Origin: an uncultured Ruminococcus sp.
GTDB lineage: Bacteria > Bacillota > Clostridia > Oscillospirales > Ruminococcaceae
Length of the DNA: 7,593 nt
Reading direction: 5' to 3'
Assembly: GCA_900539095.1 (NCBI GenBank)
Contig: UQAR01000088.1
Coordinates: 1-7,593 of the forward strand
How positions within the stretch are numbered: the first letter of the stretch is position 1; every line of letters starts with the position of its first letter. Of the stretch, positions 1-6,312 are shown one piece after another. Below the pieces are notes generated by a model. That model was not told the DNA's origin, did not search any database, and worked only from the letters and a program-made list of their open reading frames with translations. Made by a program: the position numbers and the translations under genes.

Positions 1-56
1 GTATGATAAATGTGTATTTTTAAAAAATATATTATTTGCAGAAGGATTGATATATA

Positions 57-1331
57 ATGAAAACACCATTTATCACTAAGGAAAAGGCTGAGGAGATAAT
101 CAAGCAGTATCCAACACCTTTTCACATCTATGACGAAAAGGGTATCAGACAGAGAGCAAGAGATCTTTACAAGGCTTTCAGTTGGAACAAGGGCTTTAAG
201 GAGTATTTTGCAGTAAAGGCTACTCCTAACCCATTCATTCTGAAGATACTCAAGGAAGAGGGCTGCGGCGTTGACTGTTCTTCTCTTACTGAGCTTATGA
301 TGAGCGACTGCTGCGGTTTCAGCGGAAGTGACATCATGTTCTCTTCAAACGTTACTCCTAAGGCTGATTTTCTCAAGGCAAGAGAGCTTGGAGCTTACAT
401 CAACCTGGACGATTTCACACATATCGACTATCTTGACGACCTTTGCGGCATACCTGAAACTATCTGCTGCCGTTTCAATCCGGGCGGACACTTCGAGATA
501 GAAACTCAGATAATGGACAACCCTGGTGAGGCTAAATACGGCTTTACAAGAGAACAGCTTTTTGAGGGCTTTAAGATACTCCAGCAGAAGGGTGCAAAGC
601 ATTTTGGTCTGCACGCATTCCTTGCGTCAAACACTGTTTCAAACGCTTATTATCCAAAGCTTGCAAGGATACTTTTTGAGCTTGCTGTTGAGCTGCATGA
701 AAAGACCGGTGCTGACATCAAGTTCGTGAACCTTTCAGGCGGCGTTGGTATCGCTTATGAACCTGACAAGCCGCAGAACGATATCTTCGCTATCGGTGAG
801 GGCGTTCGCAAGGCATTTGAGGATATCATGGTGCCTGCTGGTCTTGGTGACGTTGCTATCTTCACGGAGCTTGGCAGATTTATGCTCGCTCCATTCGGTC
901 ATCTCGTTGCTACCTGCACACATCACAAGCATACTTATAAGGAGTATGTTGGTCTTGACGCTTGTGCCTGCAACCTTATGCGTCCTGCTATGTACGGCTC
1001 ATATCATCACATCACAGTGCTCGGAAAGGAGAACGCTCCATGCGACCACAAGTATGATGTGACCGGCGGTCTTTGCGAGAACAATGATAAGTTCGCAATC
1101 GACAGAATGTTGCCTGAGATAGACACCGGCGACATCATCGTTATACACGATACAGGTGCACACGGTTTCTCAATGGGTTATAACTACAACGGAAAGCTCC
1201 GCTCGGCTGAGATACTTCTTCATGAGGACGGCTCATTCGATATGATAAGACGTGCCGAAACTCCTGCGGACTATTTCGCAACATTCGATTTCACTGATAT
1301 TTTCGATAAATATACAAAGAATAATAAGTAA
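57..1331 (+). CDS. lysA: Diaminopimelate decarboxylase family protein (fold III PLP enzyme), clostridial variant
   Basis: Probable meso-diaminopimelate decarboxylase, the cytoplasmic PLP enzyme that makes L-lysine in the last step of the DAP pathway. The 424-residue length is normal for the family. Visible motifs, in order: YFAVKATPNP (50-59) with the PLP lysine at K54; GLHAFLASN (184-192) where canonical enzymes read GLHxHIGSQ; LSGGVGIAY (226-234), the phosphate-binding glycine loop; ELGRFMLAPFG (271-281) for the usual EPGR motif; GGLCENNDKF (337-346) with active-site C340 and E341; and a C-terminal block (364-387) containing YNYNGKLRSAE. The usual GAY before that block is GAH (367-369). The ATG start is supported by GAAGGA at 41-46, 10 nt upstream. 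Upstream bases 1-40 are AT-rich without a convincing promoter, so the true promoter may lie outside the window. A terminator follows, so the gene ends its own transcript. A related decarboxylase acting on another substrate (for example carboxynorspermidine) is possible but less likely. Confidence 0.85.
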   Translation: MKTPFITKEKAEEIIKQYPTPFHIYDEKGIRQRARDLYKAFSWNKGFKEYFAVKATPNPFILKILKEEGCGVDCSSLTELMMSDCCGFSGSDIMFSSNVTPKADFLKARELGAYINLDDFTHIDYLDDLCGIPETICCRFNPGGHFEIETQIMDNPGEAKYGFTREQLFEGFKILQQKGAKHFGLHAFLASNTVSNAYYPKLARILFELAVELHEKTGADIKFVNLSGGVGIAYEPDKPQNDIFAIGEGVRKAFEDIMVPAGLGDVAIFTELGRFMLAPFGHLVATCTHHKHTYKEYVGLDACACNLMRPAMYGSYHHITVLGKENAPCDHKYDVTGGLCENNDKFAIDRMLPEIDTGDIIVIHDTGAHGFSMGYNYNGKLRSAEILLHEDGSFDMIRRAETPADYFATFDFTDIFDKYTKNNK

Positions 1332-1339
1332 TGACGCTT

Positions 1340-1377
1340 AGATCCACAGGGAATCTCTCTGTGGGTCTTGCTGTTTT
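1340..1377 (+). terminator. Probable intrinsic terminator after lysA
   Basis: The arms 1340-1351 and 1357-1368 pair over 12 bp, with two G:T wobbles (1343:1365 and 1350:1358) and a 5-nt loop. The downstream T-rich stretch (1368-1377) is interrupted by GC and G, with only one run of four T, so termination may be leaky. Its position 9 bp after the lysA stop and upstream of a strong promoter supports the call. Confidence 0.55.
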
Positions 1378-1424
1378 CAGGGCGTTTGGTGAGCAAATAT
1401 TAAAAAAATCGGAATTTATGTGAT

Positions 1425-1438
1425 TTTTGCTTGCAAAA
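1425..1438. promoter_or_regulatory. Small inverted repeat overlapping the gatC -35 box (possible operator)
   Basis: TTTTGC-TT-GCAAAA is a perfect 6-bp inverted repeat that overlaps the proposed -35 element at 1431-1436. Immediately upstream lies another A/T-rich inverted repeat, AAAAATC (1404-1410) and GATTTTT (1422-1428). The position would suit a repressor or activator site. AT-rich DNA forms such short palindromes by chance, so this is weak evidence. Confidence 0.25.
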
Positions 1439-1459
1439 TAGTATGAGATGTAGTATAAT
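1431..1459 (+). promoter_or_regulatory. Sigma-A type promoter of the gatCA-gatB/aspS operon
   Basis: TTGCAA (1431-1436) and a perfect TATAAT (1454-1459) are separated by 17 nt, the optimal spacing. Transcription should begin near 1466, giving a leader of about 50 nt before the gatC ATG at 1517. The leader is too short for a T-box riboswitch, and no T-box sequence is seen. Confidence 0.75.
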
Positions 1460-1505
1460 ATTAAATTGAATTGGTGTATTTTTATGCCTAATATTATGAA
1501 AGGTC

Positions 1506-1510
1506 AGGGA
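1506..1510 (+). promoter_or_regulatory. Ribosome binding site that fixes the gatC start
   Basis: AGGGA lies 6 nt before the ATG at 1517. The earlier in-frame candidates lack such a site: ATGs at 1484 and 1496, and a TTG at 1466 that coincides with the predicted transcription start. Confidence 0.6.
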
Positions 1511-1516
1511 TTATAT

Positions 1517-1795
1517 ATGGATTTGAACATGGTCAAGTATCTGGCAGAGCTTAGCAAGCTGGAATATTCCGATAACGAGCTTGCAGCCACAGCCGAGCAG
1601 ATGACTGATATTATTGATCTTATGGATACCGTAAAGGAAATCGACATTACCTATGACGATCTCAAGGACAATCACGATGTTTACCTCAACGATCTGAGAA
1701 AAGATGAGGTCATCGAATCTATGCCTACTTCAAAGGTCCTTTCAAATGCAGTGAATACAAACAACTGCTTTGTAGTGCCTAAGGTCGTAGAGTAA
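1517..1795 (+). CDS. gatC: Asp-tRNA(Asn)/Glu-tRNA(Gln) amidotransferase subunit C
   Basis: Small GatC subunit of the GatCAB amidotransferase. It wraps around the GatA-GatB interface and stabilises the complex in the cytoplasm. With the start chosen here the protein is 92 residues, close to the usual 90-100. It opens with MDLNMVKYLAELSKLEYS, the typical GatC N-terminal helix that carries the AxLAxL-like segment. A middle segment rich in acidic residues follows, then a C-terminal FVVPKVVE, matching the family's usual 'F.VP.V.E' ending. The frame stays open upstream to 1466, but that extension (beginning MNWCIF) starts at the predicted transcription start and has no RBS, so it is unlikely to be translated. 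It is the first gene of the operon. The stop codon is 25 nt before the gatA start, consistent with co-transcription. Confidence 0.9.
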   Translation: MDLNMVKYLAELSKLEYSDNELAATAEQMTDIIDLMDTVKEIDITYDDLKDNHDVYLNDLRKDEVIESMPTSKVLSNAVNTNNCFVVPKVVE

Positions 1796-1802
1796 ATTTA
1801 AC

Positions 1803-1810
1803 AGGAAGGT
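1803..1810 (+). promoter_or_regulatory. Ribosome binding site deciding the TTG start of gatA
   Basis: AGGAAGGT ends 10 nt before the TTG at 1821. The next in-frame ATG (1836) is 25 nt away, too far for this site. The in-frame GTG at 1812 is followed at once by TGA. TTG is therefore the best start. Confidence 0.6.
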
Positions 1811-1820
1811 AGTGTGAAAT

Positions 1821-3269
1821 TTGGACGTTTCTTCAATGAAAATCCGTGATATGCGTAAGGCTCTTGACAGCAAGGAAATCTCCGCTAAAGAGCTTGCACA
1901 GACATATTTTGAGAGAATAAAGAAATATGACGATAAGGTAAAGAGCTTTATCACTGTTACAGAGGAAAAGGCTCTGGAGCAGGCTGAAAAGGCTCAGGCT
2001 GTTATCGATAAGGGCGAGGCAAAGGCTCTCACAGGTATACCTGTGGCAGTAAAGGACAACATTTGCACAGAGGGCGTAAAGACCACCTGTGCGTCAAAAA
2101 TGCTTGAAAACTTCGTTCCGCCTTATAATGCGACTGTTATGGAAAAGCTCGACGCTGAGAACATAGTAATGCTCGGCAAGACTTCTATGGACGAGTTCGC
2201 AATGGGAGGCTCTACACAGACCTCTGCTTTTGCAAAGACTAAAAACCCTTATGATCTTGACCGTGTACCTGGAGGCTCATCAGGCGGATCTGCTGCGGCT
2301 GTCGCTGCGGGACTTGCTCCTGTCGCCCTTGGTACTGATACGGGCGGATCTATCAGACAGCCTGCTGCTTTCTGCGGCGTGACCGGTATCAAGCCAACAT
2401 ACAGCAGAGTTTCAAGATTCGGTCTTGTGGCTTTCGCATCATCTCTTGACCAGATAGGGTCTATTGGTCTTGACGCTCATGACTGTGCTATACTTCTCAA
2501 CGAGATATGCGGCTATGACTTCCATGACGGCACAAGCTCAAAGCTTGAAGTGCCTGACTTCACCGCAAAGATAGGCGAGTCAATGAAGGGCATGAAGATA
2601 GCTATACCTAAGGAATTTTATGCTGAGGGCATAAATGATGAGGTAAAGGCTGCTGTGCTCAAGGCTGCTGATGAATATAAGGCTATGGGTGCTGAACTTG
2701 TGGAGTGCTCAATGCCGTCACTTAAATATGCTGTTCCTTGTTATTATCTTCTTGCTTGTGCTGAGGCTGCGTCTAACCTGTCAAGATATGACGGTATCAA
2801 GTACGGTCACAGAACTGCTACTGCCGACAGCTATGAAGAGCTTATAATCAAGTCACGTTCAGAGGGCTTTGGCGAGGAAGTAAAGAGAAGGATACTTCTT
2901 GGAAACTACTGCCTGTCAAGCGGATATTATGACGCTTACTACAGAAAAGCAATGGCTCTCAGACAGCTTATCAGAAAAGAATACAATGATATATTCGAGA
3001 AGTGTGACGTTATCCTTACGCCGACAACTCCTGCTGTTGCATACAGCCCTGAGATGACTTCCGACCCTGTTCAGATGTATCAGGCTGATATATGCACAGT
3101 TACTGTAAATATCGCAGGACTGCCGGCTATCTCAACTCCTTGCGGCTATGACAGCAAGGGTATGCCTATCGGTATGTCTGTTATAGGCAGAAAGTTCGAC
3201 GAGGCAACTATCATCAAGACTGCCGACGCATACGAAAAGGGCTTTAAGCCTGTTGCACCAAAGCTTTAA
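1821..3269 (+). CDS. gatA: Asp-tRNA(Asn)/Glu-tRNA(Gln) amidotransferase subunit A (glutaminase)
   Basis: GatA is the amidase-signature subunit. It hydrolyses glutamine and passes ammonia through an internal channel to the GatB active site. The protein is 482 residues, a full-length match to the usual ~485. The catalytic Ser-cis-Ser-Lys triad is intact: K78 in GIPVAVKDN (72-80), S153 in the PGGSSGGSAAA loop (150-160), and S177 in GTDTGGSIRQPA (171-182). These correspond to K79, S154 and S178 of the Staphylococcus aureus enzyme. Further signature segments are GKTSMDEFAMG (119-129) and GVTGIKPTYSRVSRFG (186-201). The N-terminus MDVSSMKIRDM followed by KEISAKEL is the expected helix-loop start, which supports the TTG codon; starting at ATG 1836 would lose only five residues. 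The gene is second in the operon, 15 nt before gatB/aspS. The TTG start may tune its yield relative to its partners, which is inference. Confidence 0.96.
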   Translation: MDVSSMKIRDMRKALDSKEISAKELAQTYFERIKKYDDKVKSFITVTEEKALEQAEKAQAVIDKGEAKALTGIPVAVKDNICTEGVKTTCASKMLENFVPPYNATVMEKLDAENIVMLGKTSMDEFAMGGSTQTSAFAKTKNPYDLDRVPGGSSGGSAAAVAAGLAPVALGTDTGGSIRQPAAFCGVTGIKPTYSRVSRFGLVAFASSLDQIGSIGLDAHDCAILLNEICGYDFHDGTSSKLEVPDFTAKIGESMKGMKIAIPKEFYAEGINDEVKAAVLKAADEYKAMGAELVECSMPSLKYAVPCYYLLACAEAASNLSRYDGIKYGHRTATADSYEELIIKSRSEGFGEEVKRRILLGNYCLSSGYYDAYYRKAMALRQLIRKEYNDIFEKCDVILTPTTPAVAYSPEMTSDPVQMYQADICTVTVNIAGLPAISTPCGYDSKGMPIGMSVIGRKFDEATIIKTADAYEKGFKPVAPKL

Positions 3270-3284
3270 GGGAGGGTAAGACAA

Positions 3285-6158
3285 ATGGAAAAATGGAGAA
3301 CGGTCATCGGCCTTGAGATCCACGCCGAGCTGCTTACCAAAACTAAGATCTTTTGTAACTGTTCCGCTGAGTTCGGCGGTGCACCGAATACAAGATGCTG
3401 CCCTGTATGTACAGGTATGCCGGGCACTCTGCCTGTTATCAATCAGCAGGCTGTAGAGTATGCTGTAAAGGCAGGCTATGCACTTAACTGCGGCATCAAT
3501 AAGTTTTCTGTATTTGACAGAAAGAACTACTTCTATCCTGACCTGCCAAAGGCATATCAGATATCACAGCTTTACAGACCTATCGTAGGTCCTGGATATG
3601 TGCCTATCGAGGTAAACGGTCAGAAGAAGAACATCAGAATAAACCATATACACCTTGAGGAAGACGCCGGTAAGCTCGTTCATGACGCTTTCAACGGAAT
3701 CTCAATGGCTGACTATAACAGATGCGGAATCCCGCTTATCGAGATAGTTACTGAGCCTGATATAGCGTCAGCAGAAGAGGCTATGGCTTTTGTTGAGCAG
3801 ATATCTCTGCTTTTGCAGTATGCAGGCGTTTGCGACTGTAAAATGGAGCAGGGCTCACTGAGATGCGACGTTAATATCTCTCTTATGCGTCCAGACGCTA
3901 CTGAGTTCGGTACTCGTGCGGAGATAAAGAACATCAACTCTATCAAGTCTGTGGGCAGAGCTATCAAGTATGAGGAGAAAAGACAGGCACTGCTCCTTGA
4001 GGCAGGCAAAAAGGTCATTCAGGAAACAAGGCGTTACAACGCAAACAGAGATAAGACTACCTCTATGCGTACAAAGGAAAACGCTAACGACTATCGTTAT
4101 TTTCCGGAGCCTGATATTCTTCAGGTGAACCTCACTGATGCTCAGCTTGACGAGATAAGGGCTAAACTCCCTGAAATGCCAAGCAGCAGATTCAAGAGAT
4201 ACACTGAGGAATACGGCATTTCTGAGATAGACGCTAAGACGCTCATTCAGTCAAAGATAATCTCTGATTTCTTTGAGGCTGCTCTCAAGAGATACAACAA
4301 TCCTAAGAGCGTGGCTGTGTTCATTCTCGGAGAGTTCATGAGAAGAGTAAATCTCGGCGAGATAGATATAAACAACATCAGCTTTACTCCTGAGGAGTTC
4401 GCTGAGCTGGTTGAAATGGCTGACACTGAAAAGGTATCTAAGAATGACGCTAAGACCGTGTTCAGAGCAATGGTAGAAGAGGGCGGCAAGCCTATGGATA
4501 TTGCTAAGAACAAGGGTATGCTCATCACTGTGGATACTGCAAAGGTAGAGGCAGGCGTTGACGAGATACTGGCTGCAAATGCCGCACAGGTAGAGCAGTA
4601 TAAGAACGGCGAAACAAAGGTATTCGGCTTTATCATGGGTCAGTGCACAAAGGCTCTCAAGGGCGTTGCTACACCTAAGATAATCAAGGAAGTTCTTGAA
4701 AGCAAGCTGAAAGCTGCTGCCGCAAGTGCCGCTGCTGACAATGAGAAGAAAGAGGACGTTAAGGACAACGTTATAGATACTTCAAAGCTCACAAAGTATG
4801 AGAATGCTGATAAGTATAAGCCTGAAAGCGACGGCAAAATGCTTATGATAGACACAGCCGATGTGAAGAAAGAGTTCATGCTGGCTGACGCTAAGGCTAA
4901 TATGGGCAAGGAAGTTGAGTTCTCAGGCTGTGTTCACAGAATAAAGAACATGGGCAGCATTGCGTTTATCGTAGTAAGAACTTCAAGAGACGTTATTCAG
5001 ACAGTTTACTCTGCCGACAACTGCAAGGATTCTATCGAGGGTCTGAGAGAGGGCTACTTTGTAAACGTAAAGGGTATCGTCAAGGAAAATCCTAAGGACT
5101 TCAACGGTCTTGAAATAGAGCTTAATTCTATAAAGCTTATCTCCACAAACGCCGCTGAACTGCCTTTGAAGATATCACAGGGCAAGCTCAACTGCACAAT
5201 AGAAGTAAATCTTGACAACCGTGCCGCATCACTGAGAAACCCTTATGAGAGGGCTATATTCAAGCTCCAGGAGGGTCTTGTTCAGGGTATGCACAAGTTC
5301 ATGCAGGCAAACAACTTCACTGAGATACATTCGCCTAAGATAGTTGCTCAGGGTGCTGAGGGCGGTGCTAATATCTTCCGTCTTGACTACTTCGGCAAAT
5401 CTGCGTTCCTTAACCAGTCACCGCAGTTCTACAAGCAAATGGCTGTGGCATTCTTTGACAGAGTTTATGAGATAGCTCCTGTTTACAGAGCTGAAAAGCA
5501 CGCTACTTCACGTCATATCAACGAGTATATCGGTCTTGACTTTGAAATGGGCTATATCGACAGTATGTATGACGTTATGAAAATGGAGATCGCAATGCTC
5601 AAGTCCATTTTCGAGTATATCAAGGAAAACTATCAGAACGAGTTGAAGATACTTGACGCTGACGTTCCTGAGATAAAGGAAGTTCCGTCTATCAAGTTCG
5701 CTGACGCTATCGAGCTGCTGAGAGGCGGCGAGGGTAGCGGCAAGAAGTTCGACCTTGACCCTGAGGACGAGGTGAACCTTGGAAAGTATGCAAAGGAGAA
5801 GTACGATTCAGACTTTATCTTTGTTACACACTTCCCGTCATCAAAGCCTCCGTTCTATGCAATGAACTCTAGGGAAGACCCAAGAGAGGCATACAAGTTC
5901 GACCTGCTGTTCAGAGGTCTTGAGATAACCTCAGGCGGTCAGAGAATTCACGATTACAACGAGCAGGTGGAGAAGATGAAGGCTCAGGGACTTGACCCTG
6001 CTGACTTCAAGAACTATCTTGAGGCTCACAAGTATGGTCTGCCACCTCACGGCGGACTTGGTATCGGTCTTGAAAGACTGCTTATGAAACTGCTCAATAA
6101 GAACAACATCAGGGAAACATCACTGTTTCCAAGAGATATCAACAGACTTCTTCCATAG
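3285..6158 (+). CDS. gatB-aspS: Fused GatB amidotransferase subunit - archaeal-type aspartyl-tRNA synthetase
   Basis: A single 957-residue frame encodes two complete enzymes. Residues 1-475 are GatB, which activates the Asp or Glu carried on mischarged tRNA with ATP and amidates it using ammonia from GatA. Seen are GLEIHAELLTKTK (9-21), a likely zinc site C24/C26 with C39/C42 (CNC and CPVC), HLEEDAGK (123-130), NRCGIPLIEIVTEPD (145-159), the RRYNANRDKTTSMRTKE signature (249-265), and a helical YqeY-like tail (about 295-475). Residues 476-525 are a linker. Residues from about 522 to 957 are an archaeal/eukaryal-type AspRS of about 436 residues, without the GAD insertion of ordinary bacterial AspRS. 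It has an OB-fold anticodon domain (530-620), class II motif 1 (FTEIHSPKI, 678-686), the aspartate pocket QSPQFYKQ (711-718), motif 2 arginine R735, TSGGQR (882-887) and motif 3 ending in R931. GGGAGG at 3270-3275 precedes the ATG. No stop, shift or domain loss is seen. The family assignments are firm; that the fusion acts as a covalent transamidosome is inference. Confidence 0.95.
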   Translation: MEKWRTVIGLEIHAELLTKTKIFCNCSAEFGGAPNTRCCPVCTGMPGTLPVINQQAVEYAVKAGYALNCGINKFSVFDRKNYFYPDLPKAYQISQLYRPIVGPGYVPIEVNGQKKNIRINHIHLEEDAGKLVHDAFNGISMADYNRCGIPLIEIVTEPDIASAEEAMAFVEQISLLLQYAGVCDCKMEQGSLRCDVNISLMRPDATEFGTRAEIKNINSIKSVGRAIKYEEKRQALLLEAGKKVIQETRRYNANRDKTTSMRTKENANDYRYFPEPDILQVNLTDAQLDEIRAKLPEMPSSRFKRYTEEYGISEIDAKTLIQSKIISDFFEAALKRYNNPKSVAVFILGEFMRRVNLGEIDINNISFTPEEFAELVEMADTEKVSKNDAKTVFRAMVEEGGKPMDIAKNKGMLITVDTAKVEAGVDEILAANAAQVEQYKNGETKVFGFIMGQCTKALKGVATPKIIKEVLESKLKAAAASAAADNEKKEDVKDNVIDTSKLTKYENADKYKPESDGKMLMIDTADVKKEFMLADAKANMGKEVEFSGCVHRIKNMGSIAFIVVRTSRDVIQTVYSADNCKDSIEGLREGYFVNVKGIVKENPKDFNGLEIELNSIKLISTNAAELPLKISQGKLNCTIEVNLDNRAASLRNPYERAIFKLQEGLVQGMHKFMQANNFTEIHSPKIVAQGAEGGANIFRLDYFGKSAFLNQSPQFYKQMAVAFFDRVYEIAPVYRAEKHATSRHINEYIGLDFEMGYIDSMYDVMKMEIAMLKSIFEYIKENYQNELKILDADVPEIKEVPSIKFADAIELLRGGEGSGKKFDLDPEDEVNLGKYAKEKYDSDFIFVTHFPSSKPPFYAMNSREDPREAYKFDLLFRGLEITSGGQRIHDYNEQVEKMKAQGLDPADFKNYLEAHKYGLPPHGGLGIGLERLLMKLLNKNNIRETSLFPRDINRLLP
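4710..4859 (+). other. Interdomain linker between GatB tail and AspRS
   Basis: Codons 476-525 match neither enzyme family. The segment starts Ala-rich (KAAAASAAADNEKK), probably extending the last GatB helix, then becomes Lys/Asp/Glu-rich and probably flexible up to the AspRS start. M519 (ATG at 4839) and M521 would be natural starts for a free AspRS, but no good Shine-Dalgarno sequence precedes them, so separate translation of AspRS looks unlikely. Confidence 0.7.
4848..6155 (+). other. AspRS module of the fusion (archaeal-type, candidate non-discriminating)
   Basis: This is the coding segment for residues 523-957. The OB fold carries H551 in GCVHRIKNMG, aligning by eye with the histidine (H28) linked to tRNA(Asn) acceptance in Thermus/Deinococcus AspRS2. 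The second specificity position, a proline (P77) in those enzymes and a lysine in discriminating archaeal enzymes, appears to be F606 in NPKDFNGLE. The catalytic core is complete: AEGGANIF loop (691-698), K717, R735/E737, D873, R887 and R931, and the protein ends with FPRDINRLLP (948-957). GGQR (884-887) points to AspRS, since AsnRS usually reads GGSQR here. The presence of the OB fold excludes the synthetase-derived asparagine synthetase of archaea. Confidence 0.88.
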
Positions 6159-6176
6159 TCTGGAATATGCTGACAC

Positions 6177-6210
6177 AAGAACGGACGGGTATACTGTCCG
6201 TTCTTTTTTT
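6177..6210 (+). terminator. Strong intrinsic terminator of the gatCA-gatB/aspS operon
   Basis: AAGAACGGAC (6177-6186) and GTCCGTTCTT (6196-6205) form a perfect 10-bp stem with a 9-nt loop, running into seven consecutive T (6204-6210). It begins 18 bp after the stop of the fused gene, so the operon ends here. Confidence 0.92.
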
Positions 6211-6217
6211 GTATGGG

Positions 6218-6236
6218 CGACGACCTGAGGTCGTCG
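6218..6236. repeat. Perfect 9-bp palindrome in the intergenic region (possible dispersed hairpin unit)
   Basis: CGACGACCT (6218-6226) and AGGTCGTCG (6228-6236) are exact inverted copies around a single G. As a hairpin this gives 8 bp with a TGA loop, flanked by GGG on both sides. It lies 7 bp after the terminator T-run, has no T-run of its own, and is much more GC-rich than its surroundings. It resembles short palindromic intergenic elements (REP-like) or a protein-binding site. Only one copy is in this window, so repeat status is unproven. Confidence 0.5.
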
Positions 6237-6275
6237 GGGCTGTATAAAAGCAGAATATTTGTCCAATAAGAATAG

Positions 6276-6281
6276 TATAAT
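6276..6281 (+). promoter_or_regulatory. Likely -10 box of the lipoprotein gene
   Basis: TATAAT is a perfect -10 consensus and lies 31 nt before the TTG start. No -35 is seen at 16-18 nt upstream; TTGTCC at 6259-6264 is only 11 nt away. The AGTATAAT context matches that of the gatC promoter. Transcription would begin near 6288. Confidence 0.4.
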
Positions 6282-6297
6282 TCAATGAAACTGATTC

Positions 6298-6303
6298 GGA
6301 GGA
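6298..6303 (+). promoter_or_regulatory. Ribosome binding site deciding the TTG start of the lipoprotein gene
   Basis: GGAGGA is 9 nt before TTG 6313. The TTG opens a classic lipoprotein signal peptide (MKKILALL), which confirms the choice. Confidence 0.8.
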
Positions 6304-6312
6304 CTGATATTC

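Noticed and set aside
1..40. Promoter or lysine riboswitch upstream of lysA
   Set aside because: The bases are AT-rich with TATATT-like matches but no -35 at proper spacing, and there is too little sequence for a lysine riboswitch; any control lies outside the window.
1460..1516. T-box riboswitch before the gat operon
   Set aside because: The leader is about 50 nt and contains neither the conserved T-box bulge sequence nor a specifier hairpin and terminator.
1466..1516. Longer GatC N-terminus using an upstream TTG or ATG
   Set aside because: The extension begins at the predicted transcription start, lacks an RBS and is not similar to GatC; AGGGA 6 nt before ATG 1517 decides the start.
1812..1817. 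GTG start for gatA
   Set aside because: It is in frame but the next codon is TGA.
4700..4860. Possible sequencing or assembly error joining separate gatB and aspS genes
   Set aside because: The frame is continuous through a linker of sensible codons, both enzymes keep complete ends, and no leftover stop, RBS or intergenic-like AT-rich DNA is present. It would still be worth confirming in a related genome.
4247..4909. Open frames on the minus strand within gatB, and similar ones within lysA and the lipoprotein gene
   Set aside because: Their translations are low-complexity Ser/Ala/Leu-rich shadows of the coding strand, without RBS or family motifs.
4848..6155. C-terminal half as asparaginyl-tRNA synthetase
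   Set aside because: The TSGGQR motif and QSPQFYKQ pocket fit AspRS; AsnRS normally reads GGSQRE at the matching position.
6259..6281. TTGTCC ... TATAAT as a full promoter of the lipoprotein gene
   Set aside because: The spacer would be 11 nt, far below the 16-18 nt needed; only the -10 box was kept.
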